Positions 19,783-28,195 of a DNA stretch of 64,000 nucleotides are shown here, one piece after another. This DNA comes from Staphylococcus agnetis. Lineage in GTDB: Bacteria; Bacillota; Bacilli; Staphylococcales; Staphylococcaceae. Position 1 is the first letter of the stretch. Each line of letters starts with the position of its first letter. A program made the position numbers and the translations under genes. The notes beneath the pieces were generated by a model. That model searched no databases, was not told the DNA's origin, and worked only from the letters and a program-made list of their open reading frames with translations. The stretch lies in contig NZ_PPQF01000016.1 in NCBI RefSeq assembly GCF_002901865.1, positions 1-64,000 of the forward strand, given 5' to 3'.

Positions 19783-21507
19783 ATGCCAAACGTAAACTTA
19801 ACTGAAAAACCATATTTCTTAAATAATAAACAAATCTCATGGGTGGAGTCGACGATTCAGTCCATGTCAGATGAAGAAAAAATAGGACAACTCTTTTTTA
19901 ATTTATTTTCACTTGAAAAAGAAGGTGATTTCAATGAAGGTACCTTGTCTAATCATGAGATTTTAGAGCAATACCATATCGGTGGCGCGCGTTATCAAGG
20001 AGGGAATAAAAATGAAGTTCAAACCCTTTTAAATGATTTACAATCACATAGTAAAATCCCTTTACTCGTTGCCGCAAACTGTGATGCTGGTGGGAATGGC
20101 GCATGTAATGATGGGACTTATATCGCGTCTGCGGCACAATGTGAAGCTACACAACAAACACAAGTAGCATTTAATGCGGGCTTTGTTTCTGGTAAAGAAG
20201 CCAAAGCGTTAGGCGTTAATGTGAACTTTGATCCTTGCGTCGATATTGTAGAAAACTGGCGTAATACCATTGTGAACACACGAAGTTATGGTACAAATGC
20301 CGAAACAGTGATACGTTATTCTAATGCCTATATAGACGGTTATCGTCAAAATGATGATATGATTACATGCGTGAAACATTTCCCGGGTGATGGCACAGAA
20401 GAACGTGATCAGCATTTAGTGTTAGGTGTCAATGAACAAACTGTAGCACAGTGGGATGACTCTTTTAGAAAAGTATACGAAAACCATATTGAACGTGGTG
20501 TTGAAATGATTATGGCAGGCCATATCGCTCAACCAGCCTACTCAAAATTGTTAAATCCTAAATTAACAGATGCTGATATTTTACCAGCTTCATTATCAAA
20601 AGAGTTAATAACCGATTTATTAAAAACCGACCTCAAATTTAATGGTCTAGTTATTACAGACGCAAGCCATATGTTAGGCATGACCGCTTCAATGCGCCGA
20701 GAAGATTACGTGCCCCTTTCTATTGCTGCGGGATGTGACATGTTTTTATTTTTCAATGATATTGAAGAGGATTTTAACTTTATGCTTAACGGTTATCGTA
20801 ACGGCATCATTACTGAAGTACGTTTACACGATGCCTTACGCCGTATTCTTGGGTTAAAAGCAAAACTCCACCTTCCAGAAAAGCAACAGCAACACACACT
20901 TACACACGCACCTTCTGAATTAGATGTCATAGGTGCAACAGCCCACCTAGAAATGCAACATGAAGCTGCAGATTTAGGCATTACATTAGTTAAAAATACG
21001 TTGAACGAATTGCCAATCAAACCAGACACACATCCAAATATTCGCCTATACATGATTGAAGGTGAAAAAGATGGTATTTATAAAGCAGACCAGTCTGTAA
21101 CCCAAAATATTATTGATATTTTAGAACGACGTGGCTTTAACGTCACGCTCAATGACGGCTCTACGCGCATTAAAGGTAAGACATTGGAGTATCGACAACA
21201 TGTGGATGCTGCACTCGTTTTCGCAAATATCATTGGCTATGCAGCAGAAAATAATTATCGGATTCGATGGTCCACAGCTATGAGTAACGAAATTCCATGG
21301 TACGTACACGAAGTGCCAACTGTTTTTGTGTCACTTAACTTTACAACACATCTTCATGATGCCACGATGGTCAAAACTTATATTAACGCCTATCATTCAA
21401 ACAAAACGAACCTTGAAGCAGTCATCGATAAAATTACTGGTGTAAGTGATTTTAAAGGCCAAGCCAACGACAACGTATGGACTGAAAAATGGGAAGCCAA
21501 ACGTTAA
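19783..21507 (+). CDS. Glycoside hydrolase family 3, intracellular beta-N-acetylhexosaminidase-like
   Basis: GH3 enzyme of 574 residues without signal peptide or anchor, so cytoplasmic. The catalytic domain holds KHFPGDG at residues 198-204 followed by D209 and H211, a layout like the Asp-His general acid dyad of NagZ-type enzymes, and the nucleophile motif VITDASHMLGM with D293. A second alpha/beta domain of about 190 residues follows (from about 390), as in two-domain family members. GGAGCG precedes the start. NagZ-like activity on N-acetylglucosaminides is the best guess; no sugar transporter or kinase is linked apart from the adjacent HAD gene. Confidence 0.85.
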   Translation: MPNVNLTEKPYFLNNKQISWVESTIQSMSDEEKIGQLFFNLFSLEKEGDFNEGTLSNHEILEQYHIGGARYQGGNKNEVQTLLNDLQSHSKIPLLVAANCDAGGNGACNDGTYIASAAQCEATQQTQVAFNAGFVSGKEAKALGVNVNFDPCVDIVENWRNTIVNTRSYGTNAETVIRYSNAYIDGYRQNDDMITCVKHFPGDGTEERDQHLVLGVNEQTVAQWDDSFRKVYENHIERGVEMIMAGHIAQPAYSKLLNPKLTDADILPASLSKELITDLLKTDLKFNGLVITDASHMLGMTASMRREDYVPLSIAAGCDMFLFFNDIEEDFNFMLNGYRNGIITEVRLHDALRRILGLKAKLHLPEKQQQHTLTHAPSELDVIGATAHLEMQHEAADLGITLVKNTLNELPIKPDTHPNIRLYMIEGEKDGIYKADQSVTQNIIDILERRGFNVTLNDGSTRIKGKTLEYRQHVDAALVFANIIGYAAENNYRIRWSTAMSNEIPWYVHEVPTVFVSLNFTTHLHDATMVKTYINAYHSNKTNLEAVIDKITGVSDFKGQANDNVWTEKWEAKR

Positions 21508-21529
21508 TCAATTACTATGATACAAAACA

Positions 21530-21573
21530 AAACAACCATCCCCTTGAATCTAATGGAAGGCGGATGGTTGTTT
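21530..21573 (+). terminator. Terminator after the GH3 gene
   Basis: Twelve-bp stem AAACAACCATCC / GGATGGTTGTTT with a 20-base loop, followed by CTTTTTT on the plus strand. Confidence 0.85.
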
Positions 21574-21643
21574 CTTTTTTCGCACTATTTATATCATTTT
21601 ATCAACCATTTAATATATTTTTAATTTCAACAAGACTTTCAAC

Positions 21644-21692
21644 TTTACACCTTTATGAATTATTGTATAATAACTTTGTTAGGCAAACCTAA
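21644..21692 (+). promoter_or_regulatory. mntH promoter with MntR-type operator
   Basis: TTTACA (21644-21649) and TATAAT (21666-21671), 16 bases apart, form a sigma-A promoter. Immediately downstream, TTAGG-CAAA-CCTAA (21679-21692) is a perfect palindrome of the type bound by DtxR-family manganese repressors (MntR/SirR). Its position over the transcription start fits repression by manganese-loaded MntR. Confidence 0.82.
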
Positions 21693-21716
21693 ACTTATTG
21701 TATGGAGGTGCTTAAG

Positions 21717-23039
21717 ATGAGTAAAAGTCTGGAAGAAATCAACAATACAGTCAGTTTTAAAGAACAGGGTTCTTATTTTTCAAGATTATCTAAATTTATA
21801 GGACCTGGATTGTTAGTGGCTGTCGGTTACATGGACCCAGGCAATTGGATTACCTCCATGGGTGGTGGCGCAAGTTATGGCTATATCTTATTATTTGTCA
21901 TCTTAATTTCTAGCTTAAGTGCTATGTTTTTACAATCTATGAGCGCACGCTTAGGAATTGCGAGCGACATGGATTTAGCGCAGGTTACTCGGAAAATGAT
22001 TTCGAAAAAATATGCGATAGTCGCATGGATCATCGCGGAACTTGCCATCATTGCTACAGACATCGCTGAAGTAATTGGCAGTACAATAGCGTTGAATTTA
22101 TTATTTCAAATTCCGCTTATTATAGGCGCTACGATTACCATTGTGGATGTATTCTTATTATTACTAATTATGAAATTTGGTTTCCGAAAAATTACGGCTA
22201 TCGTCGGCGTACTCATATTTACGATTTTCATTATTTTCTTATTTGAAGTGTATATGGCAAAGCCGGATACCGCAGCATTATTACAAGGGTTTATTCCTCA
22301 CCAAGATATTGTTACTAACAACGGAATACTCTACATGTCATTAGGGATTATTGGCGCAACGATAATGCCACATAATTTGTATTTGCACTCCTCTATTGTG
22401 CAGTCAAGAACATACGATAGACAAAATGATGCCTCTAAAAAAGCAGCGATTCATTTTGCACAAATAGACTCCAATATTCAATTGTCTGTGGCCTTTATAG
22501 TGAATTGTTTATTGTTAATATTAGGTGCAGCATTATTTTATGGTACGAGCCAGGAACTTGGACGTTTTTATGAATTATATGATGCCTTAAAAACATCACA
22601 TGTTGCGAATGCCATTGGTGGCGGTGTGACAAGTACATTATTTGCGGTGGCTTTACTTGCGGCAGGACAAAACGCTACCATCACTGGCACATTGTCAGGT
22701 CAAATTGTAATGGAAGGCTTTATCCATTTGAAAATGAAACCTTGGGTACGTAGAGTCATTACACGGTTAGTTGCCATTTTGCCAGTTTTTGTATGCTTGC
22801 TGATGTATGGCGCTGACACCCAACGTATAGAAGATTTACTTATATTTACACAAGTATTTTTAAGCATTGCTTTACCTCTCAGCATCATCCCACTCATCAT
22901 AGCAACGAACAACAAGGGCATCATGGGAGCGCCTTTCGTTAATACAAAATTAGTCAACATCATTGGATGGATTTTAACAATCATCTTATGCTTACTAAAC
23001 ATTTATTTAATTATTAGCACCCTCACGGAGATTGTATAA
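21717..23039 (+). CDS. mntH: Nramp-family manganese transporter
   Basis: Proton-coupled Mn2+ (and Fe2+) importer in the cytoplasmic membrane. The 440 residues have eleven hydrophobic segments, the helix-1 metal-site motif MDPGNW and the helix-6 motif MPHNLYLHS, both intact. The start is ATG 21717 (MSKSLEEIN) with GGAGGTG six bases upstream; the in-frame ATG 21702 overlaps that site. Single-gene unit controlled by the MntR-like operator. Confidence 0.96.
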   Translation: MSKSLEEINNTVSFKEQGSYFSRLSKFIGPGLLVAVGYMDPGNWITSMGGGASYGYILLFVILISSLSAMFLQSMSARLGIASDMDLAQVTRKMISKKYAIVAWIIAELAIIATDIAEVIGSTIALNLLFQIPLIIGATITIVDVFLLLLIMKFGFRKITAIVGVLIFTIFIIFLFEVYMAKPDTAALLQGFIPHQDIVTNNGILYMSLGIIGATIMPHNLYLHSSIVQSRTYDRQNDASKKAAIHFAQIDSNIQLSVAFIVNCLLLILGAALFYGTSQELGRFYELYDALKTSHVANAIGGGVTSTLFAVALLAAGQNATITGTLSGQIVMEGFIHLKMKPWVRRVITRLVAILPVFVCLLMYGADTQRIEDLLIFTQVFLSIALPLSIIPLIIATNNKGIMGAPFVNTKLVNIIGWILTIILCLLNIYLIISTLTEIV

Positions 23040-23040
23040 T

Positions 23041-23069
23041 AGCCCCTCGATTAATAAACGAAGGGGTTT
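23041..23069 (+). terminator. Probable terminator of mntH
   Basis: CCCCT-CG / CG-a-AGGGG forms a seven-bp stem with one bulge and a nine-base loop, followed by TTT. It is a weak but well-placed terminator. Confidence 0.5.
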
Positions 23070-23091
23070 CAATTTACACCAAGCACAATAC

Positions 23092-23127
23092 TTTGACCTT
23101 GACTATTTTTGACCTTTGTCATATAAT
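23092..23127 (+). promoter_or_regulatory. hsp20 promoter with CtsR operator
   Basis: TTGACT (23099-23104) and TATAAT (23122-23127) with a 17-base spacer form a strong promoter. Read on the minus strand, GGTCAAA-AAT-AGTCAAG (23114-23098) matches the CtsR heptad repeat GGTCAAA-N3-GGTCAAA, and a further GGTCAAA (23098-23092) abuts it. The operator covers the -35 box, so the gene should belong to the CtsR heat-shock regulon. Confidence 0.88.
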
Positions 23128-23212
23128 AAGATTGTAAAGGATTAGATGTGACCTTTACCATTTCAGTTTCTTGATATTTGTGACATTCTAAAATATGAAG
23201 GAGCGATGCTTT

Positions 23213-23635
23213 ATGCCATTCCAATTAAAACCTTTTAATCATTCTATTTTTGATATGACTCCGAGTGATCTTTTCAAAGATTTTGGTCAAGGTTTCATGC
23301 AATCTCAAGCTTTTAAAACAGATATTTCTGAACGTGAAGATGCATATGTTGTCAGCGCTGAACTGCCAGGTATGGCAAAATCAGACATTCACGTTGATTT
23401 TGATAACAATATTTTAACTATAGCTGCAGCTCACACTGAAAATAATGAAAAAGAAAATGACGATGGCGTTATTGTACATCGTGAACGTCGTACTTCAAGT
23501 GTGAAACGTCAATTCACATTCAATAACGTTGAACGAGACACCATTCATGCATCTTATGACAACGGTATGCTTGAAATTACGCTACCTAAAATGCAACATT
23601 CTGAGACATCACCGTCTCGAATTCCTATAAATTAA
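23213..23635 (+). CDS. Hsp20-family small heat-shock protein
   Basis: ATP-independent holdase chaperone of 140 residues. The alpha-crystallin domain (about 35-130) contains VVSAELPGMAKSDIHVDF, the SSVKRQFTF strand and the DNGMLEITLPK motif; the tail SRIPIN carries an IxI-like anchoring motif. ATG 23213 is used because AAGGAG (23198-23203) gives a good spacing; the in-frame ATG 23195 overlaps it. The CtsR-type promoter upstream fits heat induction. Confidence 0.95.
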   Translation: MPFQLKPFNHSIFDMTPSDLFKDFGQGFMQSQAFKTDISEREDAYVVSAELPGMAKSDIHVDFDNNILTIAAAHTENNEKENDDGVIVHRERRTSSVKRQFTFNNVERDTIHASYDNGMLEITLPKMQHSETSPSRIPIN

Positions 23636-23647
23636 TCGAAACTTTTT

Positions 23648-23682
23648 CGCAGAAGCGCCCCCTCTCGCTTCTGCGTTTTTTT
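23648..23682 (+). terminator. Terminator of hsp20
   Basis: Perfect ten-bp stem CGCAGAAGCG / CGCTTCTGCG with an eight-base loop, followed by seven T residues. Confidence 0.95.
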
Positions 23683-23696
23683 ACATCAATATAACT

Positions 23697-23834
23697 TTAA
23701 CGCACTTCATGTACTTTATCAGGAACGATATGTACATTTTCAAATGCCCCTACTACGAGCGAACTACCTAAGACAAACAAAGCTGTGCCAACTATCACTT
23801 TATGCATCCATTGAACCTGATTCCTTTTTTTCAT
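23697..23834 (-). CDS. 45-residue single-span membrane peptide
   Basis: Short reading frame with a strong ribosome site (AAAAAGGAG, start ATG 23834). The product has a basic N-terminus (MKKRNQVQWMHK), one hydrophobic segment (VIVGTALFVLGSSLVVGAF) and a polar C-terminus (ENVHIVPDKVHEVR), so N-in, C-out insertion is likely. I do not recognise the family. It is convergent with hsp20 and divergent from the flavoprotein gene. The translation signals and clear topology argue for a real small protein. Confidence 0.6.
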   Translation of the reverse strand: MKKRNQVQWMHKVIVGTALFVLGSSLVVGAFENVHIVPDKVHEVR

Positions 23835-24014
23835 TTGTAAACTCCTTTTTATTAATCATCGCTATACTACCATTGATGTATGAACACGATGTGATTTTTA
23901 TTTAAAGTTTTAATGAATTTTGTGAGAATTTTATATTTACGAATGGGGTTAACTTTTGAATCTTATCTTGTTGATATGGGATACTAAAGATAAAACAAAG
24001 ATCGGGGTGACGTT

Positions 24015-25676
24015 ATGCAAAAACATATTCATATTATTGGTGCTGGGTTAAGCGGACTGGTTGCTGCGACGGAGTTGTTAAAGCGTGGGCACCGTGTCAC
24101 AATGATTGATCAAGAACCTCCTCAAGCAATGGGAGGACAAGCGTATTGGTCATTTGGTGGCCTTTTCTTAGTGAATTCTAAAGTTCAGCGACGTTTAGGC
24201 GTTAAAGATAGTTATGACTTAGCACTCCGTGATTGGTTAGGCTCAGCAGGATTTGATCGCTTACAGGAGGATGATTACTGGGCGTATCAGTGGGCCAAAG
24301 CGTATGTACATTTTGCGACTTATGAGAAAGAAGCGTATTTAAAAGACATGGGCATCACATTGACACCGATACTTGGTTGGGCGGAACGTGGTGGACATTC
24401 CGCTTCTGGTCACGGTAATTCTGTGCCACGTTTTCACATCACTTGGGGGACAGGACCATGTCTGGTAAACCCTTTTATCGCGTTTGTTAAGAAATATGAA
24501 GCGTCGGGTCAGTTTACATTTTTACCGCGACATCAAGTAACCGACATTAAAATTGAAGGTGACGCTATTAAAAGTATTTCTGGCAACATACTCGAACAAA
24601 GTGATGTCCCAATTGGCGCGCCGTCTTCACGTAAAGCAGTCGATACTTTTCAATTTGAGGTGTCTTACCTCTTGATTACAACAGGTGGCATTGGCGCAAA
24701 TGAAGCATTGATTCGACAAAATTGGCCACAACACCTAGGCGCTGCCCCGAAAACAATGATACAAGGTGTGCCTGATTCGACCGATGGTAAGATGCTTGAA
24801 ATTAGCGAAAATGCTGGTGTTAATCTCGTGAATAAAGATCGTATGTGGCATTATACTGAAGGCATTCAAAACCATAGCCCTATTTGGAATAAACACGGCA
24901 TTCGTATTATTCCCGGTCCTTCCTCCATGTGGTTTACCGCGACAGGAACACGCATGGAAGCACCGGACTATCCTGGATTTGATACGTTGCACACGCTCGA
25001 AACCATTATGAAATCAGGCTATGATTATTCATGGTTTATTCTTACAGAAGATATTGTAAAAAAGGAATTTGTACTCTCCGGTTCAGAACAAAACCCTGAT
25101 TTAACAAATAAAGCGATTCAACATGTGATTAAAGAACGACTCGGTAAAAAAGCAACCGGTCCTGTTCAGGCTTTTTTAAATAAAGGCGCTGATTTTGTGA
25201 TGGCCGATGATTTAAAAACGTTAGTTGAAAAAATGAACACTTTAACTGGAGAAAATTTAATCGATTACGATCATGTCAAACATGAAATTGAAGCACGTGA
25301 CTTACAAATTAAAAATGTATTTAGCAAAGATCCACAAATTACATTTATACGTAATGCTCGACACTTTCTAGGTGATAAGTTGATTCGTACGGCGAAACCA
25401 CATCCGATATTAAGTGGTAAAAACGGCAAATTAATCGCAGTAAAACTTCATATTATTAGTCGTAAAACATTGGGTGGTATTCAAACCGACTTAGACGGTC
25501 AAGCGTTTAATCAACATCGTGAGCGCATCAAAGGTCTTTATGCGGCAGGTGAAGCATCAGGATTTGGTGGTGGCGGTGTTCACGGGTATCGTGCATTAGA
25601 AGGCACATTTTTAGGCGGTTGTATTTTTAGTGGTATACGCGCGGCTGAAGGAATTCACAAAAGCATCTCAACATAA
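24015..25676 (+). CDS. FAD-dependent dehydrogenase of the fumarate reductase/ketosteroid dehydrogenase superfamily
   Basis: Flavoprotein of 553 residues. The N-terminal Rossmann motif IIGAGLSGLVAATELLKRG binds FAD; GGQAYWSFGG follows as in the FAD-binding dehydrogenase group, and the C-terminal FAD motif is GLYAAGEASGFGGGGVHG. The middle part (about 140-400) is the substrate cap. It resembles proteins annotated simply as FAD-binding dehydrogenase, related to 3-ketosteroid-delta1-dehydrogenases, but the substrate is unknown. No signal peptide; ribosome site GGGGTG. Appears monocistronic. Confidence 0.85.
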   Translation: MQKHIHIIGAGLSGLVAATELLKRGHRVTMIDQEPPQAMGGQAYWSFGGLFLVNSKVQRRLGVKDSYDLALRDWLGSAGFDRLQEDDYWAYQWAKAYVHFATYEKEAYLKDMGITLTPILGWAERGGHSASGHGNSVPRFHITWGTGPCLVNPFIAFVKKYEASGQFTFLPRHQVTDIKIEGDAIKSISGNILEQSDVPIGAPSSRKAVDTFQFEVSYLLITTGGIGANEALIRQNWPQHLGAAPKTMIQGVPDSTDGKMLEISENAGVNLVNKDRMWHYTEGIQNHSPIWNKHGIRIIPGPSSMWFTATGTRMEAPDYPGFDTLHTLETIMKSGYDYSWFILTEDIVKKEFVLSGSEQNPDLTNKAIQHVIKERLGKKATGPVQAFLNKGADFVMADDLKTLVEKMNTLTGENLIDYDHVKHEIEARDLQIKNVFSKDPQITFIRNARHFLGDKLIRTAKPHPILSGKNGKLIAVKLHIISRKTLGGIQTDLDGQAFNQHRERIKGLYAAGEASGFGGGGVHGYRALEGTFLGGCIFSGIRAAEGIHKSIST

Positions 25677-25723
25677 TATAAATATGTTATAATGAGGCGA
25701 AATATATTTTAGGAGTTTACATC

Positions 25724-25975
25724 ATGGGGACATTGTATAAATGTTTGGCCCTCTCATTCACGTTTATATCAACTTGTATGTGTATATGTGCCCTCATTCT
25801 ACCTACCTTGCTGGCTACATATGCATTATTGATTTGTGCTTGGATTTGCCTTTCATTCATCATTACACTTATTGGAATCATCAAATGCTATAAATATGAT
25901 GTGCTATATTCGAGTTTAACTATCATTAATGTATGCGCATTAATTTATGCTTTCATATCTTTATTCCTAATATAA
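25724..25975 (+). CDS. Small hydrophobic membrane protein, 83 residues
   Basis: The product is almost wholly hydrophobic with three predicted membrane spans (about 8-29, 32-53 and 63-82) separated by a short KCYKYD loop. AGGAG lies eight bases before ATG 25724. No family is recognised. It lies 47 bp downstream of the flavoprotein gene and ahead of a strong terminator, so it is probably transcribed from its own weak promoter or by read-through. Confidence 0.6.
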   Translation: MGTLYKCLALSFTFISTCMCICALILPTLLATYALLICAWICLSFIITLIGIIKCYKYDVLYSSLTIINVCALIYAFISLFLI

Positions 25976-26007
25976 TACTGTGAGCGATATTAAGATTCAC
26001 AAAAATC

Positions 26008-26039
26008 GCCTTCAACGTCTTTTTTATAACGTTGAAGGC
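26008..26039. terminator. Bidirectional terminator
   Basis: Eleven-bp stem GCCTTCAACGT / ACGTTGAAGGC, T run after it on the plus strand and A run before it, so it serves both the small membrane protein and the convergent acyl-CoA synthetase. Confidence 0.92.
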
Positions 26040-26099
26040 TTTTTGAATACAATTTATATTAACGAAACTAACACACTATGATTGTCTCATATCATTATT

Positions 26100-27689
26100 T
26101 TATGCTTCGTCTCTCGCGAATTTTCTTTGTTCAGCTTGACGCAATTCGATGCGACGAATTTTTCCAGAGTTCGTTTTTGGCAAAGTATCTACAAATTCTA
26201 TAGCTCGTGGATATTTGTACGGTGCGACACTCTCTTTCACAAATTGTTGCATTTGTTGTATGAGGCCATCATCTCCTTCAATCCCTTCTTGTAAAATGAC
26301 AAATGCTTTTACAATATGTCCTCTTTCAGCATGAGGGCTTGCAACGACGGCACATTCTTTTACAGCTTCATGATGCGTAAGCGCATCTTCAACTTCAAAT
26401 GGACCAATGGTATAGCCCGAACTAATGATAATGTCATCTTTACGTCCTTCAAACCAAAAATACCCATCTTCGTCTTTCTCTGCCAAATCACCGGTAATAT
26501 GATATCCCGCTAATCGCGCTTCCTCCGTTCGTTCATGGTCATTATAATAACCCTTGAACAACGCTGGTAATGATAATGGAACAGCAATGTTGCCTTCTTC
26601 GTTGCTACCCAATTCATTACCTTCATCATCAACAATCGTGACCCCTGTACCTGGAATAGCTTTACCCATTGCACCAGGGCGTTTAGGTGTATCTTCTAAA
26701 AAGCCGATAAGCAATGTACTCTCGGTTTGACCATAGCCATCACGCACCGTTAAATTAAAGTGCGCTTCAAATTGATTCACTACATCTTTATTGAGCGGTT
26801 CCCCTGCAGAAACTGCACTTTTTAAATGTGACAAATCATAATCTGTTAAATTTTGTAGTTTTGCCATCATTCGGTATTCGGTTGGTGTACAGCATAATAC
26901 ATTAATTTTGAAGTCTTGTAACAATTCCAAATAACGTGAAGCTTGAAATTTACCATTATATACAAAAGCGGTGGCACCAGATTCCATAATTGAAAGAAAT
27001 GGACTCCATATCCATTTTTGCCATCCAGGGGCTGCTGTTGCCCATACGAGATCATCTTCCTCTATATTCAACCATTGTTTCGGCGCTAAACGCATATGCG
27101 CATAGCCCCATCCATGGGTATGCATCACGGCTTTAGGGTTACCGGTCGTGCCTGATGTATATGATAAAATTGCCAAATCATCACGATGTGTTGCTTGTTT
27201 TTCAAAATATGATGGATATTGTTGTTTCTCAGATGCAATAGATATCCATTGTGCATGTTGTCCTGTAACTAGCATTTTGATTAAGGTTTCATATTCCGTC
27301 ACTTTTTCAAATTCTTTGATATAGTCAGGCATCGTAATCACTGCTTTAACGCTCGCGTGACTAATACGGTATTGCAAGTCTTTAGTACGTAACATTTCAG
27401 AACTTGGAATAACGGTTAAACCCATTTTGAGCGCTGCGATGTATACTTCATATGTTTCAATCGCTCTTGGTAGCATGATGAGCACTCGGTCTCCCTTTTG
27501 TAACCCATATTGCTGCAGTACATGCGCGACTTGATTCACATGATGCATCAATGTTTCATATGTCACTTTCACTGGTGGATTAAAGCCATTTTCATAAATC
27601 AATGCGAGTTTATGCGCTGTTAGTGCATGTTTTTCAATTTCATCAACAATGTTGTAACGTTCTGGTGCAACAAGCTCTGTATTCTTCAT
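26100..27689 (-). CDS. Acyl-CoA synthetase (medium/branched-chain, MbcS-like)
   Basis: AMP-forming acyl-CoA ligase of the acetyl-CoA-synthetase-like family, 529 residues. The ATP motif SYTSGTTGNPKAVMHTHGW is near 180, then DGYGQTES, ITGDLAEKDEDGYFWFEGRKDD and the C-terminal lysine motif LPKTNSGKIRR needed for adenylation. It resembles the staphylococcal enzyme described as methylbutyryl-CoA synthetase, which feeds branched-chain fatty-acid synthesis from branched carboxylic acids; other short or medium acids remain possible. GGAAG precedes the start. Single gene, divergent from the toxin locus. Confidence 0.88.
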   Translation of the reverse strand: MKNTELVAPERYNIVDEIEKHALTAHKLALIYENGFNPPVKVTYETLMHHVNQVAHVLQQYGLQKGDRVLIMLPRAIETYEVYIAALKMGLTVIPSSEMLRTKDLQYRISHASVKAVITMPDYIKEFEKVTEYETLIKMLVTGQHAQWISIASEKQQYPSYFEKQATHRDDLAILSYTSGTTGNPKAVMHTHGWGYAHMRLAPKQWLNIEEDDLVWATAAPGWQKWIWSPFLSIMESGATAFVYNGKFQASRYLELLQDFKINVLCCTPTEYRMMAKLQNLTDYDLSHLKSAVSAGEPLNKDVVNQFEAHFNLTVRDGYGQTESTLLIGFLEDTPKRPGAMGKAIPGTGVTIVDDEGNELGSNEEGNIAVPLSLPALFKGYYNDHERTEEARLAGYHITGDLAEKDEDGYFWFEGRKDDIIISSGYTIGPFEVEDALTHHEAVKECAVVASPHAERGHIVKAFVILQEGIEGDDGLIQQMQQFVKESVAPYKYPRAIEFVDTLPKTNSGKIRRIELRQAEQRKFARDEA

Positions 27690-27849
27690 ATTTTAACTTC
27701 CTTTCTACTTCCTGAACTCATGTTATCAAAGGGCTCAGGCCCACCAAAATATTTACACTTATAGCGTAAAAAGAGTTGACACCAGGTACTAATTCATGTC
27801 CGATTACGTTGATAGGTCATAACGAAATAAAAAAGTTATTCGAAAAAGT

Positions 27850-27880
27850 AGAACATACGTTCGTATTATGTTAGTATACA
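27850..27880 (+). promoter_or_regulatory. LexA (SOS) box and promoter of the type I toxin
   Basis: aGAAC-ATAC-GTTCG at 27850-27863 matches the Gram-positive LexA consensus CGAACRNRYGTTCG at 13 of 14 positions, with both GAAC/GTTC half-sites perfect. Candidate -10 boxes TATTAT (27864-27869) and TAGTAT (27872-27877) follow directly; no good -35 is visible. LexA bound here would block the promoter of the 24-residue toxin mRNA that starts about 90 bases downstream. Confidence 0.75.
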
Positions 27881-27960
27881 TTTAGACAGGTCAATGGCGT
27901 AGGATTAAAACAAAACGGGGTGATGCTTATAGAACTTAAACAGAAAAGGGGTAAAATTTA

Positions 27961-28035
27961 ATGACCGATTATCAAATGTTGATGATTGTATTCACCGTCA
28001 TGAGTCTTGTGCTTGTGACACAGCAAAAAAAATAA
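27961..28035 (+). CDS. Type I toxin, 24-residue membrane peptide (TxpA/BsrG/holin-like family)
   Basis: The frame encodes MTDYQMLMIVFTVMSLVLVT followed by QQKK. The M(S/T)xYxxLM opening, one hydrophobic span and the lysine end match the putative holin-like toxin family (TxpA, BsrE, BsrG of Bacillus), membrane peptides silenced by antisense RNA. AAGGGGT (27946-27952) gives an eight-base spacing to ATG 27961. A preceding mini-frame of 12 codons (27923-27961) ends in TAATG, overlapping the toxin start. The mRNA ends at the hairpin 28093-28122. An antisense RNA with its own promoter and terminator covers the 3' half of this mRNA. Function is inferred from family likeness and layout. Confidence 0.78.
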   Translation: MTDYQMLMIVFTVMSLVLVTQQKK

Positions 28036-28134
28036 CCATTCAACAAACGTTGAATGGTACAAACTGAATGGTAAGCCATGAATGGCCTGTCGGGTTGTAT
28101 GTGACCGCATACAACCTTTTTTCAATTTAAATTC
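28025..28134 (-). ncRNA. Antisense antitoxin RNA, about 100-110 nt
   Basis: Predicted from a strong minus-strand promoter (28141-28169) with start near 28134 and a factor-independent terminator: stem ACCATTCAAC-gttt-GTTGAATGGT (28058-28035 read on the minus strand) followed by an eight-base T run (28032-28025). The RNA is complementary to the last codons, the stop codon and the whole 3' untranslated part of the toxin mRNA, including its terminator. This is the standard layout of RatA/SR4-type antitoxins. Confidence 0.8.
28093..28122 (+). terminator. Terminator of the toxin mRNA
   Basis: Perfect nine-bp stem GGTTGTATG / CATACAACC with six-base loop TGACCG, followed by six T residues. The same stem forms the 5' hairpin of the antisense RNA, a likely site for the first loop-loop contact. 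Confidence 0.92.
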
Positions 28135-28140
28135 ACTGAT

Positions 28141-28169
28141 ACTATACCAGTATCGACTGTATAAGTCAA
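28141..28169 (-). promoter_or_regulatory. Promoter of the antisense antitoxin RNA
   Basis: On the minus strand TTGACT (28169-28164), 17 bases, TATAGT (28146-28141): a near-consensus sigma-A promoter pointing into the 3' end of the toxin gene. It lies downstream of the stop codon of the neighbouring carbamoyltransferase gene, so it does not serve that gene. Confidence 0.85.
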
Positions 28170-28195
28170 AATATGTGCCATCAGATTTTTAATTT

